Below are positions 44,363-56,000 of a stretch of 64,000 bases of DNA, piece after piece; position 1 is the stretch's first letter; every line of letters begins with the position of its first letter. Source of the stretch: Kappaphycus alvarezii (taxonomy: Eukaryota > Rhodophyta > Florideophyceae > Gigartinales > Solieriaceae); the NCBI GenBank assembly GCA_002205965.3, contig NADL03000704.1, positions 1 to 64,000 of the forward strand, read 5' to 3'. The position numbers and the translations under genes were made by a program. Below the pieces are notes generated by a model. It worked only from the letters and a program-made list of their open reading frames with translations. It ran no database searches and was not told where the DNA came from.

Positions 44363-45304
44363 AATCCGGACGGGCCAGATGAAGACGGGGATCGCAGCTG
44401 GTCGACAAGGTCACAAGGTTTGAGACCAGAACCCCCGCATAGGAACCTGGTTTAAACCCACGAACAGCTTTGAGCTCTTCCTTCTCCGTTAATTCGCGGA
44501 AAGGCGAGACATGTTCTATTGGATTGTGGTGCGCTGCCTCGTTGTGAGGGTCTTGTTGCAGGTGCTTCGCGAGCAGCGCCTGGAAGTCCTCGGGGGTGGG
44601 TGGTTAGACGCCCAACGAGCAGTGGACCTGTACTGCCATTCCATATGCCCTCTTTAGCCAGTTTAGTAGCTCTGCGTATGTTCGCATGTTGCTGATCGTA
44701 GATAGGCGCCGTAGCCACAGCGCGTGGGGGAGACGTACTGACGTCCTGTTCCCACAGAGTCATGTATTGGCCGGAATTAAAAATCACAGCAGGAAACAAA
44801 AATACTTTGGCAAATGTCTGCACTCCCTGGGGTTGTCCAGAAGTTTAGGCGGAAAATGCCTCCTCCATTGTCTTGGCGTACAACTCGGGAAATAATCCCC
44901 GGAATTTTGTTGGGATATGAGTGTGCGTGATAAATATGGATGGTTGGCAGTAGCTGTACCTCAGGTGTCGATTATTGAGTGTCTTTCTCTGGTACCAGTG
45001 CTTGAGCGACTACCGCGGATGCTGGTGATGAAAGAACCGCGGAGACAGGAGCTCTGAGAGGAATACAGGGTGTAGTACTCCCAGTATTTGCCAGAGGGTT
45101 GGGTCGTCTGGGACAGGAACTGAGGACGCCGTCGTCGGCGGTACTGGGTTATGCAGTGTGTAATGGTGTGTACCGCCTAGGCACCGTATGGACTGTGCGT
45201 TTTGGGCACTTTGAGTGCGAGAACTTGAAGAAGCCGTTTTCCGTCGGGCCAGAAACCTTGGAGTCTATGTACTGGTTGTGACAACCACAGTACCAGTAGC
45301 CCAT
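44363..45304 (-). pseudogene. LINE family A N-terminal region with zinc finger
   Basis: Starting at an ATG at 45304 (minus) it reads MGYWYCGCHNQYID, then FFKFSHSKCPKRTVH. This CxC-x21-HxxC pattern is a plausible N-terminal zinc finger of the type used by RLE LINEs for DNA binding. Further on come HAHIPTKFRGLFPELYAK, QTFAKVFLFPAVIF and DQQHANIRRATKLAKEGIW, which match 56460-55980 in the longer A copy. Frameshifts and stops are present. It is cut at 44363, where the copia fossil ends. Confidence 0.65.
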
Positions 45305-46179
45305 CTGTGCGAGATAGCTCTGTCGGGCGCGTGCGAATCGGAACGGATGTTTTTATGCTCGTCACCTTCTAACTTTTTATTTACTATGGTAAATTCTTTT
45401 GTCCAAAATTGCTTGTAATTCTGGTCCTTCCTTGCCTTCCCTCACTCTAAGCAACCTACCTTGGAGTAAATCTCTCCTTCTCATCCTTTAAGCGGTCTTC
45501 TCCAAATTCACTACCATTTTTTCTGGAAATTTTATACTGTACCCAACCCTATAAATCGATCTCTAATGAAGTTCTTCTTCCCTCTTTGCTTACCTTCTTC
45601 ACCAAATTATTTTTTTTGAGAAAACGGGCGCAAAGTCCTTTTAATTTATTTTATCTATTTCAAATCTATAAAATGTGCTCTCAAGAGTCTATTTAAACCC
45701 TTTATTCCAAGTTTCAAACCTTCCCGATCATTCTACTGATTAGCCCTCTACCCCGACCCATTCGAAACACCCTAAATTGCCCGCTACTCTCTAAATTATA
45801 CCAAAATGAAAAACGTATGCCCCTCCAGCGTCATATCCAAAACTCGCCACCCTCACTCCCTAATCGCAATTTCACTACTCCCTTTCATACCTACTGACCG
45901 CGACGAATATCTCCGTAGGCAAACAAAGAACAAGGTGATCGAGTTCGTTCGTCTCTTGTTCATCGAGGATGAGGCGATGGAGATAGGTGAGGGGCAGGAG
46001 GGGGAGGTAGAGGATGGAGCTGCGGGGACTTTTGAAGAATGGGCGGCCCCGGAATTGGTTTGCGAGAATGAGGAGGAGGACGAGGAGGGCGAAGAGAAAC
46101 ACGGTAAGGAGGACGAAGAAGACGAGGGAAGGAGACACGGAAAGTGTTGGAATGGTCGGGCGGGGTCTGGACAGTATGG
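45305..46179. other. Unassigned DNA with an acidic low-complexity ORF
   Basis: 45380-45800 is pyrimidine-rich and AT-rich with no gene. A plus-strand ORF at 45806-46222 (MKNVCPSSVISKTRHPHS) turns into a glutamate-rich run and is not recognised. It may be part of the LTR element that ends at 46790, or chance. Confidence 0.3.
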
Positions 46180-46790
46180 ATCAGGTGGTTCCGATGCTGG
46201 AACCGGATGGGGGCACCTTTAGTGGTTTAGATATCTCCCAGGAGGAAATAGAGAATTGTAAGCCGTTCGCGGATACTTGTGGGGAATGCTTGGGTAGCAT
46301 GGATATTTTGGAGAAGTTGTTAGGGTCTGATCTAGGGCGTGGTAAATGGGAGTACTGCACCAATTTTTATTTTCTTAAGCCTCTTTTGTTTAGAGTATAT
46401 CATCCACACAAAGTGTCTTTATGCAATTTATGGTAGTTTTTGTAGTTTTTTTCGGACTTTGTTGGTAGCCAAAATTCTACATAAGCTGAGTAAACTGCTT
46501 CCTCTTGGAGAGATCAAGCAAGTTGGCAGACAGCTTCAAGCTAAGTCCCGAGTAGTAGGAAGTTGAGAATTAGCTTCAGACACAGGATCCGATTCTTTTA
46601 CTCTGGTCACGGAACATCAGTGGTAGACCCTGCTTCTTCTATACTTACTTGTAGCCCTCTAAACTTTCGTCATTACATACCCCTTTTTCTTCGCTCAACT
46701 ATACCACGGTAGCGCTTTTGTCGCTTGCAACATCCCTTCTTGGAGTGATTGGTTCTGAGTATCTGTTTCCCCGAAGATAGACACCTATCA
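46180..46790 (+). repeat. Gypsy-type LTR copy, second sub-family member
   Basis: From about 46480 it matches the other two LTRs (ATAAGCTGAGTAAACTGCTT, GCAAGTTGGCAGACAG, CTATACCACGGTAGCGC) and ends CTATCA at 46790. Upstream, 46240-46340 aligns with 36990-37100 (GGATATTTTGG, GTCTGATCTAG). The 5' boundary is uncertain; it may be the 3' LTR of a degraded copy. Confidence 0.65.
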
Positions 46791-47383
46791 AGCTCATCAA
46801 CTTGCCGTGCTGATGCCCCTTTGGTTAACCCAGTTTGGCTCGACGTTGTGTGTAGTACGAAGGTGGGCCAGTAGAGTGGCGACTGTTGGTATTCGCGGCC
46901 TCTGTGATGGGCACAGCGGGCAATATGCGGGCCTTGGTCGTAGCCTTTTCGATATGAGGCTTGATATCGGGCGTTATGACAGCAACTTTCCATCCTTCCC
47001 TTCGAGGGGGCTGTATTCCAGGTGGCACACGTGCCCCGTCTGTATTGAAGAGTACTTTATGTACAACAGTGATTTTATCAGCGGCCTCGTGGAGGCTTAG
47101 TGACAATTTTCCGCTCCCTTAGGTCTTAAACCAGTGCACCCTACTAAACGATTAGACTTATTACAGTGCTGTATGCCAATCCTCGGAACTCCGATCCTGT
47201 ATGCAGGTATGCACCTCAGACGTTTTTTTTCAACAGTGGAAAAGGGAGGGCGTCTTTACTGAGATGTATGGATTGGCTGGGACCCATTCGGAGTAGCAAA
47301 TCTGCAAGTCATATTAAATACATGTATCGATGGTCGAAGCAATATACAAATCATTGCTGTCGAATGCTAGCACCAGCAACAGT
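46791..47383. other. Unassigned DNA
   Basis: A minus-strand ORF at 46825-47106 (MSLSLHEAADKITVVHK) has no recognised family. 47110-47383 may contain the UTR of the adjoining minus-strand LINE B, but its tail motif was not found. Confidence 0.3.
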
Positions 47384-48850
47384 CTACCAGAGAGTCGATG
47401 GGATGCTAGCCAGCAGACAAGCAGCGTTAGAAGTTACTGCCAACGCCGAGTGTCGTTGTAGAAGAATGCCTCGAACCTTCGAAAACCGTTCCATTGTGCT
47501 GCTGAAGACGGTTCTTACAAGCTCCGTGACCACTGAAAACCCCTCTGGATGCCATCCGCCAAGAGTAGAGATTGGAACAAGAACTAGCCTACTTCTCTCA
47601 GGTAATTCCGCAAGAAAGCCTTGGTACTTTCGCCGGTTTTCCGCGCTCACTGCAATTAGACTGGTCATCGGGTTAAAAGTCCGGACTCTGGAATGGGAGG
47701 GAGCGAGTGGATTGACGAATGTTATGTCGAAATAGGCAGTTCCATCTGCGGCCCCCATGGCTCTGATGTCCGGTCTTGTCCGGTGTTGAAGGTGCACACG
47801 TGGTTCGATGGAAGGGCGCCGAGCCGCCCGTCACAAATCATTGTCTAGCGAAGCAACCTGATTGTTGTTGTGATTATTGCACTGGCATCCATAACGACAG
47901 TGCAGCAAATGGTCCCCATGGATGTCTACTGTCTCAGGGCACCCAGGCTTCGGACAAGGAGTGTCAGGGGCGTGTCAAGGGCGAAAAACGGAGTTTTGCA
48001 GAGGTACTGCAGCCACACCGAGAAATCCTTGCTCCTGATGTGTGTCCTCAATCCCGCGCAAGGCGCACAGTAGACCCATCCCTTGGCTCCAGGTAGTGAC
48101 ATCGAGGCGCAGAAAGCACCGATACGCGTATTGCCAGGCGGGAACGCTTCCTGCGCCGCTGCGTGGACTGCGTCTGTAAGTTTCTTCTGTGATGGTGGTT
48201 TGTTTGAGCAGAAGTTGCTAAACGGAAGTCTATCTCCAGATCGACAGGACGCATTCCATATGTCGAAAGCTTCGAGGGCGTCATCGTATAGGGACAGGTC
48301 CTTAGTGGAAGCCGGCAAGAATTTGGCGCACAGCTTGTTCGATTCGGCACTGGATGCAAGGAATGAAGCAGCGCCAACGTCCTTCGCTGACGTCAGGCCA
48401 ATTCCCAAAGTCGGCTTTTTGTCCTGGATCGGCTTGATGGGCAGTTGTAATTCCTTAAATCTGGTATTGTCAAGCAATCCACCTGCCAACTTTCGGACAC
48501 AATTTTCGAGTAGGCCGTCAAAATACTCGGCCCCTTTCCTTGCATGGGAGGGCGGAACGACTCGAAGAAGGTACCCCAACTTGCAAACCCCAGAACAGTT
48601 TCGAAGTAATTGGAACGAAACTTGGGAGTCTTCTAGCTCCATGATGGCTTTGATAAGAGGTTCGAGGTTGTGGACATGGTCCAGGATGTGCTTTTCCATG
48701 AACGCCTTAGAACCTACTGGAGCGTTTAAGATGACGACCCCCTCGCAGTATTCCTGCAACGTGTCGGGGGGGTAGGCCGCTTGGACTGAGGCGACGGGGG
48801 CTGTTGGCCACCAGATCTTGCATTTCAGGATGGCGAGATGAAGCCCAATT
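47384..48850 (-). pseudogene. LINE sub-family B, 3' two thirds, minus strand
   Basis: One frame is open for 277 codons from 48759: thumb region (LLRNCSGVCKLGYLLRVVPP, LQLPIKPIQDKKPTLGIGLT), PPSQKKLTDAVHAAAQEAFP and GLRTHIRSKDFSVWLQY. After a frame change near 47930 the RLE follows, open over 137 codons (MGAADGTAYFDITFVNPLAP, ENRRKYQGF, GGWHPEGFSVVTEL). The KCKIWWPTAP motif marks the 5' truncation point near 48850. Among the better preserved LINE pieces here. Confidence 0.82.
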
Positions 48851-49604
48851 ACACTGTTTTCAACAGTGTAATTGTCACCAAACCTGGGTTCCAGATGGCC
48901 ACGTGTAGATGATCAAAAAATTGACCGTTTCAAAATTTGAACTTGCCGGTGGAGTTCGGCTCTCGGGAAGTGGGGATCGGCGACGAGGGACGGGGAAGTC
49001 CTGGACGCCTCGCCGGTGGCCTCGGTGGAGATCAGTGGATAAGTGGATAGATCAGATATATCTTCCAAGAGTAAACCACCCAAACCTCAGTGCAGTGGTT
49101 ATGGAGAGGCGGTGGGTAGAGCCAAGGATGAAGTTGCCACTCGATCAAATACGTGACCCTCCAGATAAAAAAATAAGTCGAGCAACCAAGCGGAAGTGTT
49201 CTTTGTGAACTTTGATGCCACTCACAACTCTCTGAAACGATGGATTGATAAGACGAATACAGCAAAATCGCCTCGAGTGTAACCAAAGAAAAGTAGGTGT
49301 CTGGAGCTTTTTTGGGCCTTTTCAGCTACAAAAAATTGCTTATGAACGATAACTGAGCCCTCACGCTTGATTGATGCGGCCTTTGCTGAATCAGTCAATT
49401 GAAACTCCGCCGCAGACGAATGACTCGGAAGCTTTCCATATCTTTTCTCAGCATCTATTCGGCAAAAGCCAATAATTTTCTTCACTGTTGCCACTCTCCT
49501 TTGGCAGAGCTACTACCGAGACTTGATTTGCGCGGTGATGAATGGCTGAAAACCTCAGTGCGATCTCTCTTTTGATAATCAGAGATAGTCAAGGAATGTT
49601 CATT
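48851..49604. other. Spacer without recognised gene
   Basis: Only a 49-bp LINE tail (49038-49086) is recognised here. The rest holds short unsupported ORFs. Confidence 0.4.
49032..49092 (+). mobile_element. LINE A micro-insertion (49 bp) with 6-bp flank match
   Basis: The body (49038-49086) holds AGATATATCTTCCAAGAG and CCACCCAAACC but lacks the terminal C run. TCAGTG flanks it. The truncated tail makes this the least certain of the set. Confidence 0.55.
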
Positions 49605-51431
49605 TGCCGCTTAGGAAGGTGGGTTTTGCGACTCTTGTGGTCTGGTCGCCATATAATCCGGAGCATTCAAGGAACGCAACAAGGGAACAGCCTTGGTGGG
49701 ATCCTTTTCGATCTTGCGCTGCACCCCGTTATCCTCAAAATCCAACGGTTACTGAAATCAGGGGATGACGAAGAGCAGCAACTCGGCGACCTGCTGTTTC
49801 AACTCTGGTACCATGTTGATGGGTGCATCATTGCAAAACACGACCAGCTCCGCAAGGCGCTGAACTTCTTGTCATCTCCAGAGGCCACAGCTCGGGACTG
49901 CATCCAGCAGCGCCGAAGTGCCGAATCTGGTGTTCAACTCCACCACAGGAGTCAGTGCGATGCCTTTATCCAAGAGAACTCGCACAGGAATACAGCGAGG
50001 GCACAGTGGTGCTGAACGCTCCGGTAGGCACAAATGGCTTCACCCAGCAGCACTTCAGAGGCCATGTGAAGTTCCTGAAGCCGTTCCTGGACACCATCAT
50101 TGCCCTGGAAAACACAAAAATTGCGTTCCAGCTCCTGCGCAACTGTTTCGGGGCCTGTAAGCTCGGATACCTGTTACGAGTGGTGCCATCAGCTTGCACT
50201 GCGGAAGGCGCTGCAATGTTTGATGCAATGATGGAGAACTGTGTGCGTACATCGGCCCGGGGCGTCCTCGACCCCGAAATATTCCGAGAACTGCAGTTGC
50301 CTATGAGACCAATTAACGCCAAGAAGCCATTACTGGAAATTGGCCGCAGCCTTCCTCGCCTCCAGCGCAGCGTCCAAGAGGTTGTGCACAGCCCTCCCTC
50401 CAGCGACAATTTCGGATCTCGCAACGTACCGAGACACCGTGGAGGCCTACCAGATTTGGTCGCTCTCTTGCTCCCCATTCGGGATTCTCCCCTTCAGTGC
50501 CCCTGCTCAAACAAAACACCATCACAGAAGACACTATCTGACGCCATCCACGAGCGGGTGCAGGAAGAGATCCATGTTGGCGACAACAGACAGCAGGCCT
50601 TCCGTGCCTCTATGGGGCTTCCCGGCGCGAAATATTATGTTTACTGCACCCCATCTCCGGGCCTTAAGACAAGTATTGAACCACGAGAATTCTCGATATG
50701 GTTCCAATACTACTGCCAAGTCCCGCTTTTCCCTCCGGAAACACCATTCCCCAAGCGGAACTGCCCTGAAACTCTCGACTGTTTCGGCGACCATCAGTTG
50801 CACTGCTTACACGCGGCGATAGGACGCGAAGACACGACCGTCAGGTCTGTTTATTGGCGAGCGATCTGGGGAAATCTGCGCGACATCCAGTCATCGAGCC
50901 GCGGGAAGGTCTCCACCGCACCAGACCTGATATTCACGCAATGGGATGCACTGGCGGAACAGACTTCTTCGATGTCACCTTTGTCAACCCCTAGCGCCCT
51001 CGAACAGGAGAGGAAGGACTTTCAACCCGCTCACCTCGCTCAACGCAGCAAGAACGACGACACACAGAAGATACGAGTCCTTCATCGCGTCTTCCGCCAG
51101 AAGTAGGCTGGTCCCCGTCCCCATCTCTACCCTCGGAGGATGGCACCCGGACGCTCACGCGTTGCTAACCGACGCCGCACGCAACGTCGCTACGAGGGCA
51201 AGGGAGACCTACGCAGAGGACAAACAAGTCTTATTAACACAACGTCATGCGGCAGCGGCAGCGATGTCTAATGCGGCGTGCCAGTTGGCTGGCCTCCAGC
51301 CAGTTTTCTGCGCTTTGGCGGCTTCCCGCCAATCCTTTGCATTATAAGCTTTTACCAAAATCACGGCATCCCTCAAGGAACAGCTGACCTAATTTTTCAT
51401 GGATTAAAAACATCCCAAATTTCCCCCTCTT
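49605..51431 (+). pseudogene. LINE family A, 5'-truncated copy with RT, knuckle, RLE and tail
   Basis: It starts just before GTQQGNSLGGILFDLALHP, continues with WYHVDGCII (the catalytic box has V for the first D), then the thumb (LLRNCFGACKLGYLLRVVP, LQLPMRPINAKKP), TPSQKTLSDAIHE and GLKTSIEPREFSIWFQYY. A knuckle (CPETLDCFGDHQLHC) and a frame-shifted RLE (FFDVTFVNP, STLGGWHPDAHALLTD) follow. It ends near 51346 and a UTR finishes GATTAAAAACATCCC and AATTTCCCCC. One frame is open for 427 codons, though it leaves the coding frame near the end. Confidence 0.82.
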
Positions 51432-51615
51432 GGAAGATTTATCTGATCAATCCCATGGTTTTCTAGACACCCACAATCGACTCAAGAAGGTATGCCGACT
51501 CAGTAACAGGGACGGAACTACGCTCCCTAAAAGGCTACCTTCAGGCCAGCCATCAAGCAGGCCGCATTGGACATGACGGCTGCTGCAGCGTGCCTTGCTG
51601 AGTTCCTTGAGCACT
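51432..51615 (-). mobile_element. LINE A 3' fragment, minus strand, tail-to-tail with the preceding copy
   Basis: It carries GATTTATCTGATCAATCCCA, CCCACAATCGACTC and the ORF-end region (ATGTCCAATGCGGCC in reverse). Its own terminal C block is missing: the plus-strand copy ends exactly there, so that copy inserted into this tail. Confidence 0.7.
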
Positions 51616-51644
51616 GAAGATGGTTGTATGGTCACAATTTGGAG

Positions 51645-53028
51645 CGATCAACTAAAGTTGCATCCGCGCGTACACCATGTTCATGAACGGGGCCAGACCT
51701 TGGGCAAGTGACGGAGGCTGAGATAGCATGGACTAACGGTCGACGTGGTTGAAAGCATTTTGCGCGTCAATGAGGACTGCGGCGGTGTCGATGCGGAGAG
51801 AGAAACGTCGAAACAGCATACGCGTGTCGTGAACAATTGCGTCTATCCCGGCCCTGATCCCATTTGCCATTTGGAAAGGCGCGAGGAAGGCACGAGAATC
51901 GTCGATGCGGCATGCAGCATCGTCTTCGCCACGAGGCGGTGGAGGATCGAACCGATAGCCATAGGCCGGTTCTTGTTTGTCTTGGCCTGTAGAGGCAGCA
52001 AAGTTGTGGCAGCCAAAAGCGGACGGCAGAGCTCCGTAGATCGCGGCTCGCAATACGCGCGACGAGTTCGGTGAGCACACCCTTGCCCGTGATGTCGGAA
52101 TGACTCAGGTCTGAGTCATCCAAAATCTAATTACCGAGAACGGGAAGCCGGAACCTCAATGGTATATGCATATGTGCATGTATTCTCTGTTTTATTTCAC
52201 CGTGTCGGAATTACAATGGGGCAACAAAACACCGGTAAGGGCCAGTCTATTCGTATTTTGTTGTCGTCTCACTTATCCGAACGGTCTAGTGTCGCTCTCA
52301 CTGCGTCAGCAGTAATTAATCCGTACGGGTAAGAATCATTGTAGTGGCTCCCTTAGACTTTTGTTCAAGTCGTTACCGATCGGTTAGTATTTAGTTTGAC
52401 TCAGTAGGTCAACTTGTACCCGACTCGGGTACCGAAGCGGTAAATCAATTCATTCTATTCAACACGTGACTCCACCTTCAGGGCTTACTTCAGTACGCAC
52501 GAGGAGATAGAACCAGCGTGCCGGCGTGCGGTCGGGTCCAGCAGACGTGTCTCGGGAGATGCGACGAACTGCACGCTCAACTGCATCTTTTGTAAATGTG
52601 GGTGGTGGTGGGAGGCTTTCGTCTGGGAGCGGTGTGGTCGGACATGGTGGCTGTGGGTGTAGTCTACGGAGCGATTCGGTGGTCTGCGGGTCATTCACAT
52701 CCGCCAGTGGGGCATTGTTAAGCGACCGCATTGCCTTGCCATATCGCGCATCCTTGGATAACACTTCGGCACGGCGCGCCCGGCGCGTGGAGCTGGACCC
52801 GGGCAGGGGACGATGTTGCTCGGTGCTGCTTGCACACATGTTGCTCAGTCCATTCGGTACGAGCATGGTGAGCCTGCAGGGCTTCTGAACAGAGTGATGC
52901 CTATCCGCCGCCGGTGTGGGGGCGGCGAATTCGCTCGCTCATTACCTTCCGTTGTCTCTTCGGGTGCTCCCATCCGGCTTCTCCTCGGAGAGAGCGCCGC
53001 ATGACGGCGGTTGGTAACTTGTGCAAGG
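51645..53028 (-). pseudogene. LINE family F, ORF2 N-terminal and RT part, minus strand
   Basis: Right to left: LPTAVMRRSLR, DARYGKAMRSLNNAPLADVN, SRDTSAGPDRTPARWFYLL, a 372-bp LTR-like insert, then GKGVLTELVARIASRDL, FLAPFQMANGIRAGIDAIVH and motif A (AVLIDAQNAFNHVDR). It extends slightly past motif A (SMLSQPPSLAQGLAPFMNMV) and ends near 51645. Frames are broken. The copy confirms the family defined at 5908-8395. Confidence 0.78.
52088..52469. mobile_element. Solo LTR-like element, 372 bp, with 5-bp target duplication
   Basis: The insert (52093-52464) starts TGTCGGAATG and ends TTCAACA. CGTGA flanks it on both sides. Joining the flanks restores GVTGK in the LINE F frame, the same as in the other F copy. 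It has no coding sequence and no similarity to the other LTRs in the window, so it represents another LTR-element family. A palindrome GACTCAGGTCTGAGTC lies near its left end. Orientation is unknown. Confidence 0.8.
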
Positions 53029-56000
53029 GGGGGAATTGGGGTGCTTTACTGATTAGGGATGCAGGACGGCTATTTTCCGAAGGCTAAGGGGGAAAGGCCT
53101 GTGTAATAGAGAGTCTGGAAATGAGGCCGAGTCATGAGGTACTAACTCTTAGGGCTGGTGTGAGGCCAGCCGTAAGGCATGCTGCGTTGGACGAAACCGT
53201 CGCCGCAGCGTGTCTTTGCATAAGGACAAATCGCACCCCCCGAAGGTCTCCATGGCTCGTATGGCGACGTGCCTAGCCACGTCTGTGAGCACCGCGAATG
53301 CGTCTGGGTGCCACCCACCAAGACTGGATATCGGCACTGGGATCACTCGGGACCTGGCATGCGTGGTGATGAAGTCTTGATACCTCCTGAACTTTGACGC
53401 CTTCGCGGCGTTCAGAGATGTCAGGGGTTCAAGCAGCGGGCCCTTGTGTTGGAGGGGGCAAGTGGATCGACGAATGTAATGTCGAAAAAGTCTGTCCCTC
53501 CGGTGCTCCCTAAAGCCTTGATGTCTGGCCTTGTGCGGTGTTGGCCATTGGGACGGGGCTCCATGACCGGGTGTCGCGCGGCCTTTGCTAAGTCCGATGT
53601 GAGGACCGTAACCTGCCGGTCGTGATGCTCGATTCGCTCTCGTCCATGCAAGCATGCAAGCAGTGCATGAAGTGGTGGCCGTAGATGTCCCAAGGTTTCC
53701 GGGTAGTTGCTCCTGGGGCACGGGGTGTTGGGGGCGAAGACCGGTACCTGGCAGTAATATTGGAGCCAGACGGAGAAAGCTTTGGGAGCAATGCGTGTCT
53801 CAAGGCCCGGGCATGGTGCGCAGTATACCCATTGTGTAGCACCGGGAAGGCCCATCGACGAGCGAAACGCTCCTCTCCTGCTGTCGCCAGGGGGTATGAT
53901 GTCTTGAGCCGCTTCATGATTTGCGTCCGTCAGCTTCTTTTGCGAGGGTGGGATGTTTTAACGATGTCTCTGTTACACCACTGTGTAAAAGAGACTTGTT
54001 CACTGTCGCTATTCCAATTCTCTATTACACAGTGTTGTAGCAGAGAAAGTGCATCATTTCTGGAATAATCTAGAAACTGTGTGTAACCGGGTAGCGGTTA
54101 TATTGTTGAGTATTTATTTTTCTCTGCAGTATTTTTATTTGACGTGGAGGCCTACTTCATCGTCTTGTTTCCTTAGTTATGTTCTAGATAGTACTATTAT
54201 TGAGTTATATCTCTACTTTCTAGTTACAGCTCTACTTTCTAGTGCTTTCTACTGAGTTGGCACAACTCTGAGAGTTGTTTAGATGAGCTACCGTACTGTC
54301 TATAAAAGGGGGGCTCATCTGCATTCTTGCGGGAATGTAGGTACACTCCACACACCCTTTGCCCCCAAATTTCTGAAACCACTACCATCGTCCCTACTGT
54401 TGCTTTAGCAGCCCCCCGGCTGAACCCCTCTCTGTTTCAGTTGTTGGAGCAAAAGGCGCGGAAGGGAACTATCTTAGACGGCGGACATGATACAGACCAC
54501 ACCCTATAGGCGTCGACTGCATCTTTGTATGAGCTCAGCGGTCGTACCGGAGCCGGTAAGATGGAACGGCCGAGGGTATCAGCAGCGGCAGAAGAAGCGA
54601 GGAAAGCGGCTGCGGAAATGTCGCGCGGCGACGTGAGGCCTATCCCCAGAGATGGTTTCTTTGGGTTTGGCGGTTTCACGGGGAGCTGGAGTTTTCGGAA
54701 GACCCCATGGTCGAGGACGCCTCCGGCCAGAGTTCGGACGCATTTCTCAATCATCTCGTCGAAGAAATTGGTGCCTTCCGCTGTACTAGAGGGGGGGACG
54801 ACGCGTAACAAGTAGCTGACCCTGCAGACGCCAAAGCAATTTCGGAGGAGTTGAAGGGCCACTTGTGTGTCGTCGAGATCGGCAATTGTTGCTAAGAAGG
54901 GCTTGAGGGACTCCGAGTGTTCGTAGAAGTCCGGTTGCTTGAATGCCGTCGAACCTATGGGGGCGTTGAGAATGTGATTCCCTTCGCTATACACTTGTTT
55001 TAGGCCGGCTGGGTAGCGCTGTTGGACGGATGGCGGTGGTGCGGTAGGTCACCAAATTTCGCACTTTTTCATGGACAGATAAAGGCCTCGGTCTGTGGCA
55101 TATGACGACGAGAGGACTTCTACTGCTTTCAGTAGCTGCTTGTAGGTTCCTATGATATATCCGTCGTCATGATACCGTAACTGTAGTTGGAGCTGACCCA
55201 CCTCTCTGACCCCATCCACGTTAGAGGACAGCAAACCCTGTATTCTCAGGATGAGAGGATGCAGGACTAGGTCGAAGCGCAGCCCACCCAGGTTGTCGCC
55301 CTGTCGGGTTCCAACCACGCTCCGCATGGTCTTGGAGCCTACCCATAGATATGCTGGCTCTTTAGCATAGCAATACCGCACCCATGGAAGGAGCTCGGGG
55401 AACAGATCTTTCACAGATTGGAAGAACGAGGATCGGCTGCAGAGGTTGAACGCATTTTTGAGGTCGACAGAGAGCAATGCGTAGTCTGCCCTCTTTCCGA
55501 ATGCTTGTACCATTCTTCGCGTAGTGTGCACCACGGTGTCGGTCCCGGCTCTTGTTGTTAACCCAACTTGAAGAGGCTGGGAGTATAGTGCAGCTTTCTT
55601 GGACACTCTTCGCTGTAGAAAGCTTCCGACGAGCCTGCACAGCGTCTCTCCGACCGCAATCGGCCTTGGGGACCCGTCCCTTTTTGCCAGTGGCGTGAGT
55701 GGGGCTCCTGTGATTCAGAGAGCAAGTGTAACGGGAGCTCGTCCAGAGGCCATCATATTGAACAATTTTGTAATAGCCGGTAGAAAACCTGCCTGCGTGG
55801 AGGAGGAAGCTTGCAAGAGTTCGACAAGGTAGCATGGCTTAAGTCCCGAGCCCCAGGAGCGGAACCCGGTTTAAAGGCTCGGATGGCGCGCAGGACATCT
55901 TCTTCAGTGAAATTTCTAAATCCCGCGGAATTTCATTCGTCGAGAGAGGTGGCATGCGGGGTTTCGTGATCCAGTGCATGTTGGGGGTGCTTGTCGAGTA

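Noticed and set aside
45806-46222. An acidic 138-codon ORF as a host gene.
   Set aside because: It is a glutamate-rich low-complexity run without a recognised domain and adjoins an LTR copy.
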